DNA of 64,000 nucleotides from Taeniopygia guttata (taxonomy: Eukaryota; Chordata; Aves; Passeriformes; Estrildidae). The DNA lies in assembly GCF_048771995.1 (NCBI RefSeq), contig NC_133050.1, forward strand, positions 7,922,501 to 7,986,500, in the 5' to 3' direction. This document shows positions 29,301 through 40,889 of this stretch, one piece after another (the first letter of the stretch is position 1; the number at the start of each line of letters is the position of its first letter). The translations under genes were made by a program, and so were the position numbers. Under the pieces are notes generated by a model. That model was not told the DNA's origin. It did no database searches and was given only the letters and a program-made list of their open reading frames with translations.

Positions 29301-32300
29301 TTCCTAGGGAGAAGAGGGGATGGTAAAATGCCCAGCAAAAATGGCCCCAAATTCCTGCAAATTTCCCCAGTATTCTCCCAAAATTCCCACAAAATTCCCC
29401 ACAAAGTTCCCCTAAATTTCCCCAATAGTTTCCACAAAAAGACCCAGGAATTCACTAATTTTGGCCTCAGAATGCCCCAAATCCAAGAATGGGGATGAGG
29501 AGATCATCAAGGTGCCCCAAATCGCAGGGTTTTAAGGGTTTTAGGATTGATGCCTGGGGGAAAAGGTGCCTGGGGTGGTTTGGGAATTTTGTCCTGAATT
29601 CCAATCAAAATTCTAGCAAATTTTTCCTCAAATTGTCCCTAAATTTCCCAAAAATTCCTGAAAAAATCCCCACAAATTGTCCCCAAGTTCCCTACAATTC
29701 CAAAAAAATTCCCCAAAATGACCACAAAATTCCCCAATATTTTCCAAAAATTTCTTCCAAATCTCCCCCAAATTCCCCTAAAATTGCCCCTGAAAGATCC
29801 CAAAAAGTGGCCAAAAACTTTTCACAAAATTCCCCACACTATTCCCTTCAAATTCCCACAGCATTTTCCTTGGATCTGGGGATGGATTTGAAGGATTTTG
29901 GGGAATTCCAGGTGGATTTTCTGGGATTCAGTTTGGATTTTGGGAAATTCTGTGTGGAATTTTGGAAATTCCATGGGAATTTCAGAGCATTCCAGGTGAA
30001 TCTGGAGGGAATCCCGTGTGGAATTTTAGAGATAAAATATGGATGTTTTTGGATTTAATGTGAATTTGAGGGACCCCAGCTGGAATTTTGGGAATTCCTT
30101 GTGGATTTCAGGGAATTCCACTCCCTGGGAGCACCACAGGCAGGGAAACCCCTCCCTGAAAAAAACCCAGAAAATTCAAATTTAACGGGAAAATTCGGGG
30201 ACAAAATATTCTTGGAAATTTTGGGAAGCCTTGCCCCGACCCCTCCAGATCTGCTGGAATTCCCAGAGAGATTCAGGACGTTCTCAATCCCATTTTACCC
30301 CCATTCCCTTTTCCGTTCCAGGTTTATCTCAAGGCTCGCGCCGACCATGAGGAGCCAGTGACGCAACTCAAGAGCGAAGTCCGGCACATCCAGGAGGTGA
30401 AGTTCCCAAAATTCCACAAAATGCCCCGAAAATTCTGCAAAATCCCTACAAATTCCCAAAAATCCACACAAATTCCCATTAAATTTCAGCAGAAAATTCC
30501 CCTGAATTAAAAAAAGATTCCCATAAAATTCCTCCAAAATCCCCCTCAAAATTCCCCCAAATTTTTCCAAAATTCCCCCCAAAATATGCCAAAATTCCCA
30601 AAAAGTTACTACAAAATTCTTCTTCAAATTCCCTGGTTTTCCCACAAGATTCACCGAGTTAACATAAAATTCACAAAACATCCTCCCAAAATTCCCTAAA
30701 AGTCCTCCCATCATTCTTCAAATCTTGGCCCAAATTCCCCCTTAAACTCCCAAGAAGTTCCCCTCAAAATTTCCCCAAATTTCCCCCAAAAATTTCCACA
30801 GATGCCCCCAAATTCCACAAAAATTTCTCTGAATTCCCCTGAAATTCCCACAAAATTCCTTCAAATTTCCCCCAAATCATCCCAAAATTCCCAGAAAATT
30901 CCCGTAAAATTCCTGTAGAATTCCCCCCAATTTTTTTCCTGCATTTTCTTCAAATTCCGAAAAAGTTCCCCAGATTTCCGAATTTTATTTTCATTTATTT
31001 TAATTTCATTGGATTTCCCCCCATTTCTATTTGGATTTTTTTCCTTTTTTTGCCCCCTCCCAATTCCCTGAAAGTTCCCAAATTTCAAAAAAAACCCCAA
31101 CTTTTCTTTTGTTTTCCCCATTTTTCCCAGGTTGGGAGTGCCCTCAAAAAACTCCGGGAAGATTTGAACACCAAACTTCAGACCCAGACGGAATTTCGTG
31201 AATTCCGGGAATTTCGTGAATTCCAGGAAAGCTCCGAGGTAAAAAATTAGGGAATTACAAAAAAAAAAAGTGTGGAATTTTCCCCTGAAAAAACAACTCC
31301 ATAGGGATTTTGGGTAGAAAAAGTGGAAAAATCGCTATTTTTCTCATGGGAAAAGGGGAAATACCCATTTTTTTTGAGGGGAAAAAGGGAGGAATTCCCA
31401 TTTTTGAGGTGGTAAAAGGGAAAAATTCCAATTTTTTGTGATGGAAAACTCCAATTTTTGGGTGAAAAATGTGAAATTTGGGATTTTCTGGAGGGATTTC
31501 AGAACTCCCAGGGATGATCCTGAAATTTTGGAGTTGCTACATTGCCAAAATTCCCAAATTTGTCCCAAATGGGGAAGCAGGAGCGGGTCCAGGAAATAAA
31601 AAAAATGGGAAAAAAAAAGGGAATAAATCCATTGAAATTTAGGAATAAATGGACTTAAATAGGGAATAAATTTGTTGAAACGTGGGAAATGGGACAAAAT
31701 TCTTGGATTTAAAAATGTGGAAGAAATTTGGGAATAAACCTATTAAAACTGGGAAAAAAGGCTTTGAAAAAATAGGGGGAAAATGGGAATACATCCATTG
31801 AAATTGGGGAGAAGGAAACTGGGAAATTAGAAATCCTGGGAGTTAAAAAAATTTGGGATAAATCCTGATTTTCCCCCTTTTTTTGTGGATTCCAGGTGAT
31901 GCTGGAGAAGTGGAACCAGAGCTGCTCCTGCCGGGGAAATTCCCAGGAAAACCCGGTAGGGAATGGAAAGCTGGAATTTTCTGGGATGGGACTTAGTATC
32001 AGGGTAAAAACATTTAAGAAACCCGTTTTCCACCCAAAAATGGGGAACACTTGGGATTAATTTGGGAATTTGTGGTGTTTCCCACCAAATTTCAGGTCCT
32101 GAAATTCCAAGTTTTAACTGGTATTTGGTTCTGTTTTTAGCTAAAAATCCCAAAATTTGGGAATTTTTGAGCCTTTGGAAAATTCAAAATTTGGGATTCT
32201 TGACCTCTGGGAAAACTCAAAAATGTGGGAATTTTCAACATCTCAGAAACGCCAAATTTGGTGAATTTTTGAGCTATTGGAAAAAACAGAATTTTGGAAT

Positions 32301-35300
32301 TTTGGCATCTTGGATATTTTGGGGACACTGGGGCCATTTGGGGCCATCTGGGACCTTTTTGGGCCGTTCCCACAGGAGGATCCCGAGGCCCCACAGCTCC
32401 TGTGGAGGCTCCAGGAGGCGGAAAAGCGGCACCAGCTGGAGCGGGACGGCCTCGAGGTGAGCCTGGAATTCCCAAAAATCCGGAATTTCACCCAGATTTG
32501 GGAATCTTGTGGGAGAATTTTGCCCAAATTCTGGGATTTTAGGGGCGATTTTGTCCAAATGTTGGAATTTTAGAGGAGATGCTTGGTTTTTTGAGGAACT
32601 ATTCCCCTTGGGGCTTTTTGAGGGATCTCCAGGAAAGTTCCGGAATGTGTCCTGAGAGCTGGAATTCCCAGAATTCCCGGATCTCCCGTTGCAGAGGGCG
32701 CTGTTGCGGTGCCAGGAGGACGTGGAGCGGGCGAATTCCGCCCGCAGCCGAGCGGAGACGGAGGTGGAGCAGCTCCAGAGGCTCCTGGCAGGCATGGAAA
32801 AGGTGATTTGGGATCGGGGTTGGAGAGTTTGGGATCAGGAACCAGGATTGGGATGAGTGGATTTGGGATTGGGAAGAGCTGGGGCCATTCCCGATATCCC
32901 ACCCCATTCCTGATATCTTGACCCATTCCTGGTTTCCTGCTATCCCATCCCTGGATCCCATTTCCTTATCCCATTATCCCATTCCTGGATCCCATTCCTG
33001 TATCCCATTATCCCATTCCTGAATCCCATTCCCCAATCCACAGGATCACCGGGATCTGCTGGCGCAGATGGAGTCGGGACAGGCGGAGCTGGAGCGGCTC
33101 CGGAAGGCGGAAGGGGAGAGAGCAGCACAGCAGGAGCGGTGGGAATCTGGGAATGGGAATTCTGGGAATGGGGGAATCCTGGGATGGGAATGCTGGGAAT
33201 GAGAAGATCCCAGGAATGCCCAATTCCTGGTATCCTGACTCATTCCTGATATACAAGGGTTTTTTGGGATGGGCATTCACAGTTTTTTGGGGGGCTGGAC
33301 ATTCCCAAATTTTTTTGGGATGGGCATTCCCAGTTTTTTTTTGGGGGTGAGCATTCTTGTTTTCTTTCGTGGTGGACATTCCCAGGCTTTTTTTGCAGGT
33401 GGACGTTCCCTTTTTGTTTTTTGAGTGGGATTTCCAGAGTTGTTTTGCTATGAACATTCCCAGTTTATTTTAGGTGAACATTCCCAGTTTTTTTTTTTTG
33501 GGATGAGCATTCCCAAGTTTTTTTGCTGTGAGGAATCAGAGTTTTTATAGCTGAACACTCCCCAATTTTTTTTGGATGTGACCATTCCCAGGCTGTTTTG
33601 GGAGTACGAATTCTAGGGTTTTTTTTTTTTATGTGGGCATTCTCAGTTTTTTTGGAGGCTGTTCCTGGAGATTTCTCCTGGTATTTTCTCAGCTCGTCCC
33701 AGCTGGAGAAGGAGGTGGCGGGGCTCCGGGAGAAAATCCATCATCTGGACGACATGCTCAAGAGCCAGCAGCGCAAAGTCCGCCAGATGATCGAGCAGGT
33801 GATGGGAAAACTGGGAAAAAGCCCAGAAAATCCAGGGAAAAATTCTGGGAAAAAATGAGGAAATGCAGGGAAAAACAGGAGAAAACCAGGAAACACCAGG
33901 AAAAACTGGGGGAAAATCTGGGGGGAAAATGGGGGGAAAATTAGAAAAAATTGGGGAAAAACTTGGGGAAAAACCAGAGGAAAACCCAGGAAAATTCTGA
34001 GAAAAACTAGGAAAAAAACTGGGAAAAAACGGGAAAAAACCCAGGAAAATATATGGGAAAAATCCAGGCAAAATCAGGAAAATATCCAGGAAAAAACAGG
34101 GGGGAAAAGGGGAAAATCAGGAAAAACTCTGGAAAAATTCCGGGAATTCCCAATCCTTTGGGAATGTCTGTGTTGCAGCTGCAGAACTCCAAGAGCGTGA
34201 TCCATGCCAAGGACGCGGCGATCCAGGAGCTGAAGGAAAGAGTTTCCTACCTGGAAGCAGAGGTGGGGCCCAGAATTTTGGGGGCTGAATCCAAGCTTGG
34301 ATCTTTTTGGAATGTTGGGATTGGGGTTGGGCTCCTTGTGGGGGTGGTTGGGGAACTGGAAATGGGGGAAAAGCAGGAAAAATGTGGGAAAAGGGAGGGA
34401 ATCAAGACCTAGAAAATCTCAAAAGACCAAAAAAAAAAGCCAGAGAAAACCTGAATTCCCAACCTGAGCCAGACCATTTCCACCAGGATTTGGGAAATTC
34501 CTGGAAATTCCCAAGACAAAAGTGAGATTGAGGACTTTGAGAGGGAAAATTCCCCCTGATCCTCATTTTTCCTGGGACAAACCTTCCCAAATAACTCAGG
34601 AACTCCCCAGTCCCATTCCCACACTCCAAATTCCCCCAAATCCCAAAAATTCCTGTTCCGCGCACAGAAGGACCATCCCAAGGCAGCTCCCCAGGGTTGG
34701 AAAACCCTTTCCCGATCCCAAATCCCATTTTTTTCCCCAGAATCTGGAGATGCATGACCGGATTGAGCACCTGATCGAGAAACAAGTGAGCCGGGGCGGG
34801 AGCAGCAGCCGCGCACGCTCCAAGTCAGAATACGTCAGCAGGTGCCGCGGGAATTCTGGGATCAGGGTTGGGAATTCTGGGATCAGGGTCAGGAATTCCA
34901 GGATTTGGGTCAGGAATGCTGGGATCTCTTCTGGATTTGGGGATTCTCCTTGAATTGGGCAATGAACTTTTCGATTTGGGGCTGCAATTTTGGAAGTGCT
35001 GCGTGGAGTTTGGGATTTTCTTTGGGATTTTGGGATGAACGGTTGGATTTTGGGATTCACTTCTGGATTTAGGGACCAACTTTTGGAATTTTGGGATGCT
35101 CTTTCACATTTGGGGATAATTGAAATCTCCCCTAATTTTTCCATGTCTCCAGCAGATTCCAAATCCCTCCCGCAGGAATTTTTGGGAATCCAATCACCCC
35201 AAAACCCTTTTCCTTCTTTTTTTTTCCTACTGAAATTTTTTTTTTTTTCTTTCTTCTTCTTCCCCTTTTCCCAGCAAACGCCTCCCAGGCCCAAAGCCGC

Positions 35301-35329
35301 TGCCCCTGATCCGAGTGGTGGAAACCTGA
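26399..35329 (+). CDS. TUFT1: TUFT1, tuftelin 1
   Basis: Tuftelin is an acidic coiled-coil protein, first described in enamel and now tied to vesicle traffic and to desmosome/keratin organisation. Coding exons: 26399-26440, 28351-28419, 29160-29261, 30322-30396, 31131-31238, 31896-31955, 32376-32456, 32695-32802, 33044-33138, 33693-33798, 34179-34262, 34741-34841 and 35275-35329. They sum to 361 residues in one continuous frame; a candidate exon at 27917-28051 would add 45 (human is about 390). Diagnostic blocks are DGDEEIIK-VYLKAR, QLKSEVRHIQE, LEKEVAGLREKIHHLDDML, QQRKVRQMIEQLQNSKSVIH, AIQELKERVSYLEAE, LEMHDRIEHLIEKQ and the C-terminus PKPLPLIRVVET. The coiled coil spans most of residues 120-330. 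Exon 31131-31238 holds an in-frame EFREFREFREFQ repeat. The gene follows CGN in the same orientation, as in human. Confidence 0.94.
26450..27360 (+). repeat. TUFT1 intron 1 pyrimidine-rich degenerate repeats
   Basis: Repeated phrases such as CTTCCCAAAATTCCTGGATC and GGAATTCCCGGGATCC TTC recur across 26450-27110. The plus strand is C-rich, the opposite of many CGN introns. No exon is visible. Confidence 0.6.
27917..28051 (+). CDS. TUFT1: Candidate additional TUFT1 exon (45 codons, phase 0/0)
   Basis: It is bounded by GGGAATTTTCCAG and GAG|GTGAGTCC and open in one frame (FRADFSQQELSMRRPTEF...). Its length is a multiple of three, so inclusion would keep TUFT1 in frame between residues 14 and 15. 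I know no matching segment in mammalian tuftelin, and the Pro/Ser-rich text resembles translated AATTCCC repeat sequence, so it may be an intronic fluke. Confidence 0.35.
28430..28960 (+). repeat. G-rich degenerate repeat in a TUFT1 intron
   Basis: More than 500 bases of GGGGAAATTTTGGGAATTT-like sequence follow the donor at 28420. The plus (transcribed) strand is G-rich throughout, with many GGG runs. Confidence 0.75.
29211..29540 (+). repeat. Duplicated 3' edge of TUFT1 exon 29160-29261
   Basis: 29461-29535 copies 29211-29285 (offset 250 bp). It covers the last 51 nt of the exon (LASECVKSKDGDEEIIK becomes LASECPKSKNGDEEIIK) plus the donor GTGCCCCAAATC, which is intact in both. The copied exon end remains open in frame. 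Confidence 0.92.
33250..33680 (+). repeat. TUFT1 intron minisatellite (GGGCATTCCCAGTTTTTTTTGG)
   Basis: About a dozen diverged copies of a 28-35 bp unit, ending just before the acceptor at 33691-33692. Its T-rich end supplies the polypyrimidine tract. Confidence 0.8.
33800..34140 (+). repeat. Purine-rich GGGAAAAA repeat in a TUFT1 intron
   Basis: Plus-strand G/A tract (CAGGAAAAACTGGGGGAAAAT style) that begins inside the donor region of exon 33693-33798. It is similar in style to the tract before CGN exon 1. Confidence 0.75.
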
Positions 35330-36010
35330 ATTTCGGGATCCGGGCCCAGCTAGACCCTTCCCCTTTGGAATGATCGGAATTCCCAGCTGGACTCAGAGCC
35401 CTTCCTGAGGGAAGAAGTTTGGGATTACCTAGGGCACGATTCCAGGTTGGAATCGGGAAATTTCCCCCTTTTTCCCAGTGATTTTCTGGCTCTCGCCATT
35501 CCTGTGTGGATTCCAGAGGTATTTCCCAACCGGATTCGGGATTTCACCTTTTTTTTTTTTTGGGAGTTTCCAAATCAAAATCTTGGATTCTGCTTTTTTC
35601 CTGAAGAAAAATTCCAAAACTCTGGGAGTTACCACCTCTGACCTCCAGCACCACTCTTGGACTTGGAAAATACTCTCCCAACCCTAAAAATTCCATGTTT
35701 TCCCCTCAGAATCCTGTGTTTTTTTCTCACAGAATTCCAGGCTTTTCCTGCAGAAATCCATGCTTTTTCCCCCAAATGATTATTGTTGGAATTCCCGTGA
35801 TTTTGGGATTTTATTCCCTGTATTTATTTCCCTAAATTATCGGAGTCTCCTGGTGAGGTGGGGAATGGGCACAGGCCAGAATTCCTGGGAATTTTGGCCC
35901 AGGACTGCCCCAGTCCCACGTTTGACCCTGGAGGCTCCAACTGGGATCCCTCGGGATTCCCTTGGAATTTTTTAATTCCCGCTTTTCATATTAAAAATAA
36001 AAAATTCCAT
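35330..36010 (+). other. TUFT1: TUFT1 3' untranslated region
   Basis: No credible coding frame follows the TGA at 35327-35329. AATAAA at 35996-36001 is the likely polyadenylation signal. Confidence 0.6.
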
Positions 36011-36539
36011 CTGCTTTAAATCCCAGAAGTTTTGGTTGGTTGGAAAAGATTTAGAATTTTTGGGGGGAAGTTGGGGGGTTTTTTCTGGGTTTTTTGGCTT
36101 TTTGGTTTTTCCAGGTCCTAATTCCATGGGAAAGGAGAAACTTTGGGATTAGGATTTTCCCAGGACTGGGATTTTCCTGGTTTTCAAAATCAGGGGGGCT
36201 CAGGCTGGGAATTTGGGGATTTTTCCAGGATTTTTTTTATTTGGCTTTTGGGGTTTTTCATGTCCTGATTCCATGGGAATGGGGTAACTTCGGGATTGAG
36301 ATTAGGATTTTTCTGGTTCCCAAAATGTGGACAACTCAGAATGGGATTTGAGGGGTCTCGGATTCACCTCTGGATCCCCAGAATTCCTCTCCAAAGGGTC
36401 TGGACCCCCAGGATTCATGGATGTCCTGGGAGTGGGGCCTGGGGACACCTGAGACCCTCGGGAATGACCAAGAGAGGACTCCAAGAACAACTGGGAAAGT
36501 TACACGTCTGTGTCTTGAAAGAGCCGCAAGCCTTTTAGG

Positions 36540-36835
36540 GGCTGCAGTTTGTGTCCCGTGGAATGAGGTGCCCTGAGGAAATGTGTGGGCCGAAGGGAGC
36601 CGAGGTGTGGGGAATGGGCGAATGGAGGCGGGTGTGGGCGATAATAGGTGAGCGTAGGCGAAAGTAGCCGAAAGGGCCCGAGGAGCCGAGCGGCTCCGAG
36701 TTGAGCCGAGCTGTGCCAAGAGGCGAATGGAGCCGAATGCAGGCGCTAATAGCCGAGCTTAGCCGAAAGAAGCCGAAACGGACCGCGGAGCCGAGTCCAG
36801 CCGAACCGAGCCGAGCCCCGCCGAGCGCAGCATCC
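36540..36835. repeat. GCCGA-rich degenerate tract
   Basis: About 300 bases repeat the 6-7 base motif AGCCGAA / GAGCCGAG with irregular spacers (for example TAGCCGAAAGAAGCCGAAAC). It is CpG-rich and lies between TUFT1 and an uncharacterised GC-rich block. Confidence 0.75.
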
Positions 36836-37159
36836 CGGGCAGGGCGGGGCGCCGGGGCGCTGTGAGGCTCCCCGTCCTGTCCCTCTCTCTACCGCCCCTT
36901 CCTCCTTCCCCGTGTTCCCCTCAGTTATCTCTCTTTCCCCCGTTTCCGTCTTCCCCCCAAACCCGGCTCATTCCTGTCCTGTCTCTGCCCCGCTATTCCG
37001 TTCTATTCCCCCTCTCTCCCTCCTGTGTCCACCGTCCCTCTTCCCTCCCCTGCCGGCCTTTAAATCCGAATTATAAATCCGAATGTGAATATAAATATGA
37101 AAAATATAAAAAAAAATATATTGAAATGCAGTTTAAAAGAAAAGGTTTTTACTTTTGGT

Positions 37160-37790
37160 TCCTATTGGGTTAGAGGCAGGGGTTTTTTGCTGGCGTTCTT
37201 TTCCGCGCGGGATGTTTTGGGGCATTTGCTGCAGGGCAGGTTCCGGAGGGCATCGCGCCCGTTCTTTTCTGCCGCCGGCCCCGCCCGCGGCCCCGAGGCG
37301 AGCGGCGGCCCCCGGCGGTGGCGGGCGGCAGTGCTGCCGCCTTGTGGGCAGAGGGCGGTACTGCAGCCAGCCGCCCGCGGCCGCCATCTTGGGAGTGGCT
37401 TGTCGCGGACTCGCTTGACCTTCTCAAGATGGCGCGAAAAAGAGGACGTTGGCATTCGAGGACCCATGTGTGTTTTCTACACTGCCTGAATTGTCCCCAA
37501 CGCCGGCGCCCCCCGACGGGATTTTCCGCGGCGGTTCCGGTGCAGTGCACACGGGCTGTGGGGTTAGCAGCACCGGGAGCGTGCGGGTTTTTGGCGGGAG
37601 CCGACAGGCATCGGCGTAATACGCCTCTCTCCATCAAGGTCCCCACGGGCCGCCATCTTGCGAGTGCCTTGTCGCGGAGTCGCTTGAAAAGTGCTGCCGC
37701 CTTGTGGACGGAGGCCGGTACTGCAGCTCCCCGGCCAGCGCCGGGCCAAAAACCACCGAGACGGCGCGGGAGTGTTGTTAATTTAAGGTG
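37160..37790. promoter_or_regulatory. CpG-rich block with repeated YY1-type motifs
   Basis: Two copies of GCCGCCATCTTG...TTGTCGCGGA...TCGCTTGA lie at about 37380 and 37650. Two copies of GTGCTGCCGCCTTGTGG lie at about 37331 and 37691. The first CGCCATCTTG (37382-37391) is paired with an inverted CTCAAGATGGCG (37423-37434), the same arrangement as in the PSMB4 promoter. It could be the promoter of the gene fragment that follows. Confidence 0.5.
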
Positions 37791-37977
37791 TTTTTGATGT
37801 ATTTGGTTTGTAGAGCAGGAACTGTAGACAGAATCACGCAGAAGTAGTATGGAACTTGTCCTCCTAAAACCCGCCCGGCTTCCAAGCACTTTTAGCCCGT
37901 GGTCTTCCTTAGCAGCACATGGTTCCCCTACGCTTGAGAGCTGGTGCGCTTACTTTTCTCTCCGCCTTTGCTGACAG

Positions 37978-39030
37978 ATCCTGCTGAAGCTGAGGACAAA
38001 GCCCTACCCCTACACGGACAAGACAGCAGACCTGGTTCAGGAAGCCAGCATGCTCCAGGTTGCTCCAGGACTCTGATAACATCAGCATCCCTGTCTCTCA
38101 CATTGATGGTATGTGCTAACCCCTTAAGAACAGAATTGCATGGCTTGGGGCTACCTTTTCTAACCCTAAGCAGCAGCCTGGGGATGGATAACTCTAGAAA
38201 TCCTGTTATGTAAGGACCTCCAGGATTCAGCCCTCCATGTGTCCTTGGTAGCAGAAGTTGGAATTGCAGAGTTGCCACTTTACCCCCAAATGTAATTTTT
38301 GATGTGGTTGTGCCACTTTAATGGTATTTGAAATCTCTCGTTGTGCTCTTGCAGCAGCATTTTCAAACTACAATGGAAATTTAGTCCTTCTGCCCGGAGC
38401 TGTTCATAGAATCGTGGAATCCCAGAAGGGTTTGGATGGGAAGGCGCCTTTTTTTAAAGCTCGTCCCGTTCCACCCCCTGTCGTGGGCAGGGACACCTTC
38501 CACCATCCCAGGGTGCTCTAAGCCCTGTCCAGCCTGGCCTTGGACACTTCCAGGGATCCGGGGGCAGCCACAGCTTCTCTGGGCAACCTGTGCTGGACAG
38601 CAGCATTGAAAGGTAGAGTGAAGTACAGCTGTGATTTTTGTGCTGCTCTTAACATTGTATTGCCTGACAAATGTGCCTTTGGGTTTTTTGGGGTTCTTTT
38701 TGTTTTGGTTTGTTTTTCCAGTGGTTTGGTGTTTTTGTTTTTGGGTTTTTTTTGGGACCAAAAAGATACCTTGTGTTCCTATAATGTTGCATTCTACCTG
38801 TGTTGTTTTCCCAGTTAGTCTGAATCCTCTGCTGACATTTCTTTTCCTTCACTTATTAGATGTCGTGGATATGCTGGCTGTTCTGATGGAGGGCAGTGAT
38901 GGCTTAGATGAAGAAATTGGGTTCTCTTTAAATGAAGACGTGATTATCCAAACATTTCCCTTCAGTGCTGTTGTCCCTGCAGCATTAGAAGCCAGGAATA
39001 TGCTGTTGCTTCAGTCTGAAAACGGAACAG
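37978..39030 (+). pseudogene. Unrecognised gene fragment, two exon-like segments, first one frameshifted
   Basis: I do not recognise this protein. Segment 1 (37978-38108) follows CTTTGCTGACAG and ends before GTATGT. It reads ILLKLRTKPYPYTDKTADLV and then EASMLQ. A tandem 10-bp duplication (TGCTCCAGGT at 38051-38060, TGCTCCAGGA at 38061-38070) then breaks the frame; past it a second frame continues DSDNISIPVSHID. Segment 2 (38860-39030) follows CTTATTAG, joins in phase 1 and stays open for 57 codons (DVVDMLAVLMEGSDGLDEE...LLLQSENGT), ending before GTACAG. Acidic, non-repetitive composition and matching phases suggest a real former coding sequence. Sequencing error is the alternative to inactivation. 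Confidence 0.45.
38404..38608 (-). mobile_element. CR1-type LINE fragment (3' end), minus orientation
   Basis: TCATAGAATCGTGGAATCCC at the left edge, then GGGCAGGGACACCTTCCACC, the GCCTGGCCTTGGACACTTCC segment and CAGCTTCTCTGGGCAACCTG, is the familiar avian CR1 3' region. CR1 3' ends carry ATTCTATGA-type repeats, seen here as the complement at the left, so the element points to the minus strand. It is truncated at about 205 bp, as is usual for CR1. Confidence 0.9.
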
Positions 39031-39654
39031 GTACAGGTGTTTTTTGATGTTTTATGTGTCATTTCTAGCAGTGGAGTGAAAGTGGCATCATTTCTACCCT
39101 CTTGTAATAATTTTTTACCATTTATCATTTTTTACCTTGAGGCATTTCATTATCTTCCCTGCAAGCAGAAGGAGGTGCAGGTTCATGGTGTTTTGTGCTC
39201 AAGAGGGGCATTGAACCTCTGTAGGTGCTTCTGCCCTTTTTCCGTGGCCCTAAAGAGAAGGGACGCTGTCCATGCATGGGCAGTCTTGGTCTGGAAGGTA
39301 GCTGGCTTCAGTAACACAGTGTTTTAAGGGCAGAGCGTGGCGATCAGGAGAGGAAGGTGCTTCCCATGCCTGTAGGCAGCTCTTCCCGAGATCAGGGAGA
39401 GGGGTCTGCTTTGTTAAGTAGGAAGTGGATGCGTTTCCCAAAGAAAACTTGAGAAATTAAGCTCTAGGGGCAAATACTGCGCCCTCCTTGAGGAAAGTGT
39501 TAAAATCACAGGGGCATCAGCAGGGCTTGGAGCAGGACTGACCAACCCCAGAGCACCTCACGAAGCCCTCTGTGTGTATGTGGCAGTCGAGTAGCACCTG
39601 GGGTGCACTGAAAGTCCCAGTTCTGACAGAAAATTCTGTTTAACTTGTACACGG

Positions 39655-40765
39655 TGGCTGCCCTGACAGTCCCAGGAGAGCCCTACAAACTGACATCAGG
39701 AACCTGGACTGGTGAGTTTTCTTTCCCAGGGAAAAGAGCCGATGTTTGCGCTCCGAGTCCTGTGGCCCTGAGCAGGCAGCTGAGTGCAAAAAATCCGAAC
39801 ATCAAAGGATAAGTCCCAGACAGGAGCTGCCCCCATCTCATACTTGTGCTGTCATGAGAGTCCCAGGGGAGCCCTACAAACTGACATCAGGAACCTGGAC
39901 TGGTGAGTTTTCTTTCCCAGGGAAAAGAGCCGATGTTTGCGCCCCGAGTCCTATGGCCCTGAGCGGGCAGCTGACCGCAAAAAATCCGAACATCAAAGGA
40001 TAAGTCCCAGACAGGAGCTGCCCCCACCTCATACTTGTGCTGCCCTGAGAGTCCCAGGGGAGCCCTACAAACTGACATCAGGAACCTGGACTGGTGAGTT
40101 TTCTTTCCCAGGGAAAAGAGCCGAGGTTTGCGCTCCGAGTCCTGTGGCCCTGAGAGGGCAGCTGAGTGCAAAAAATCGGAACATCGAAGGATAAGTCCCA
40201 GACAGGAGCTGCCCCCACCTCATACTTGTGCTGCCCTCACAGTCCAAAAAGAGTCCTACAAACTGACATCAGGAACCTGGACTGGTGAGTTTTCTTTCCC
40301 AGGGAAAAGAGCCGATGTTTGCGCTCCGAGTCCTGTGGCCCTGAGTGGGCATCTGACCGCAAAAAATCCGAACATCGAAGGATAAGTCCCAGACAGGAGC
40401 TGCCCCCACCTCATACTTGTGCTGCCCTGAGAGTCCCAGGGTAGCCCTACAAACTGACATCAGGAACCTGGACTGGTGAGTTTTCTTTCCCAGGGAAAAG
40501 AGCCGAAGTTTGCGCTCCGAGTCCTGTGGCCCTGAGCAGGCAGCTGAGTGCCAAAAATCCGAACATCGAAGGATAAGTTCCAGACAGGATCTGCCCCCAC
40601 CTCAGTCTTTTCCTGCCCTGACAGTCCCAGGGGAGCCCTACAAACTGACATCATGAACCTGGACTGGTGAGTTTTCTTTCCCAGGGAAAAGAGCCGAAGT
40701 TTGCGCTCCGAGTCCTGTGGCCCTGAGCATGCAGCTGACTGCAAAAAATCCGAACTTTGGATCTC
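39655..40765. repeat. 191-bp satellite, first array (about 5.8 monomers)
   Basis: Monomers repeat with a period of 191 bp; GGACTGGTGAGTTTTCTTTC recurs near 39707, 39898, 40089, 40280, 40471 and 40662. The array starts after ACACGGTGGCTGCCC and breaks off at AATCCGAACTTTGGATC. Open frames of 85 (+) and 94 (-) codons recur once per monomer but span 1.35-1.5 monomers and end at fixed stops, so they are products of periodicity. Confidence 0.95.
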
Positions 40766-40889
40766 TACAGGGGGGTTCCTGACCCGTGCCAGGGTTCCAG
40801 GGGGGCGAGAGCCCTACAAAGCCCTCGATTCCCAGACGGTGTCACAAAGGGTCCTGGGGCTGAGGGTGGTAGAGTGGGTGGGGGCAGCT

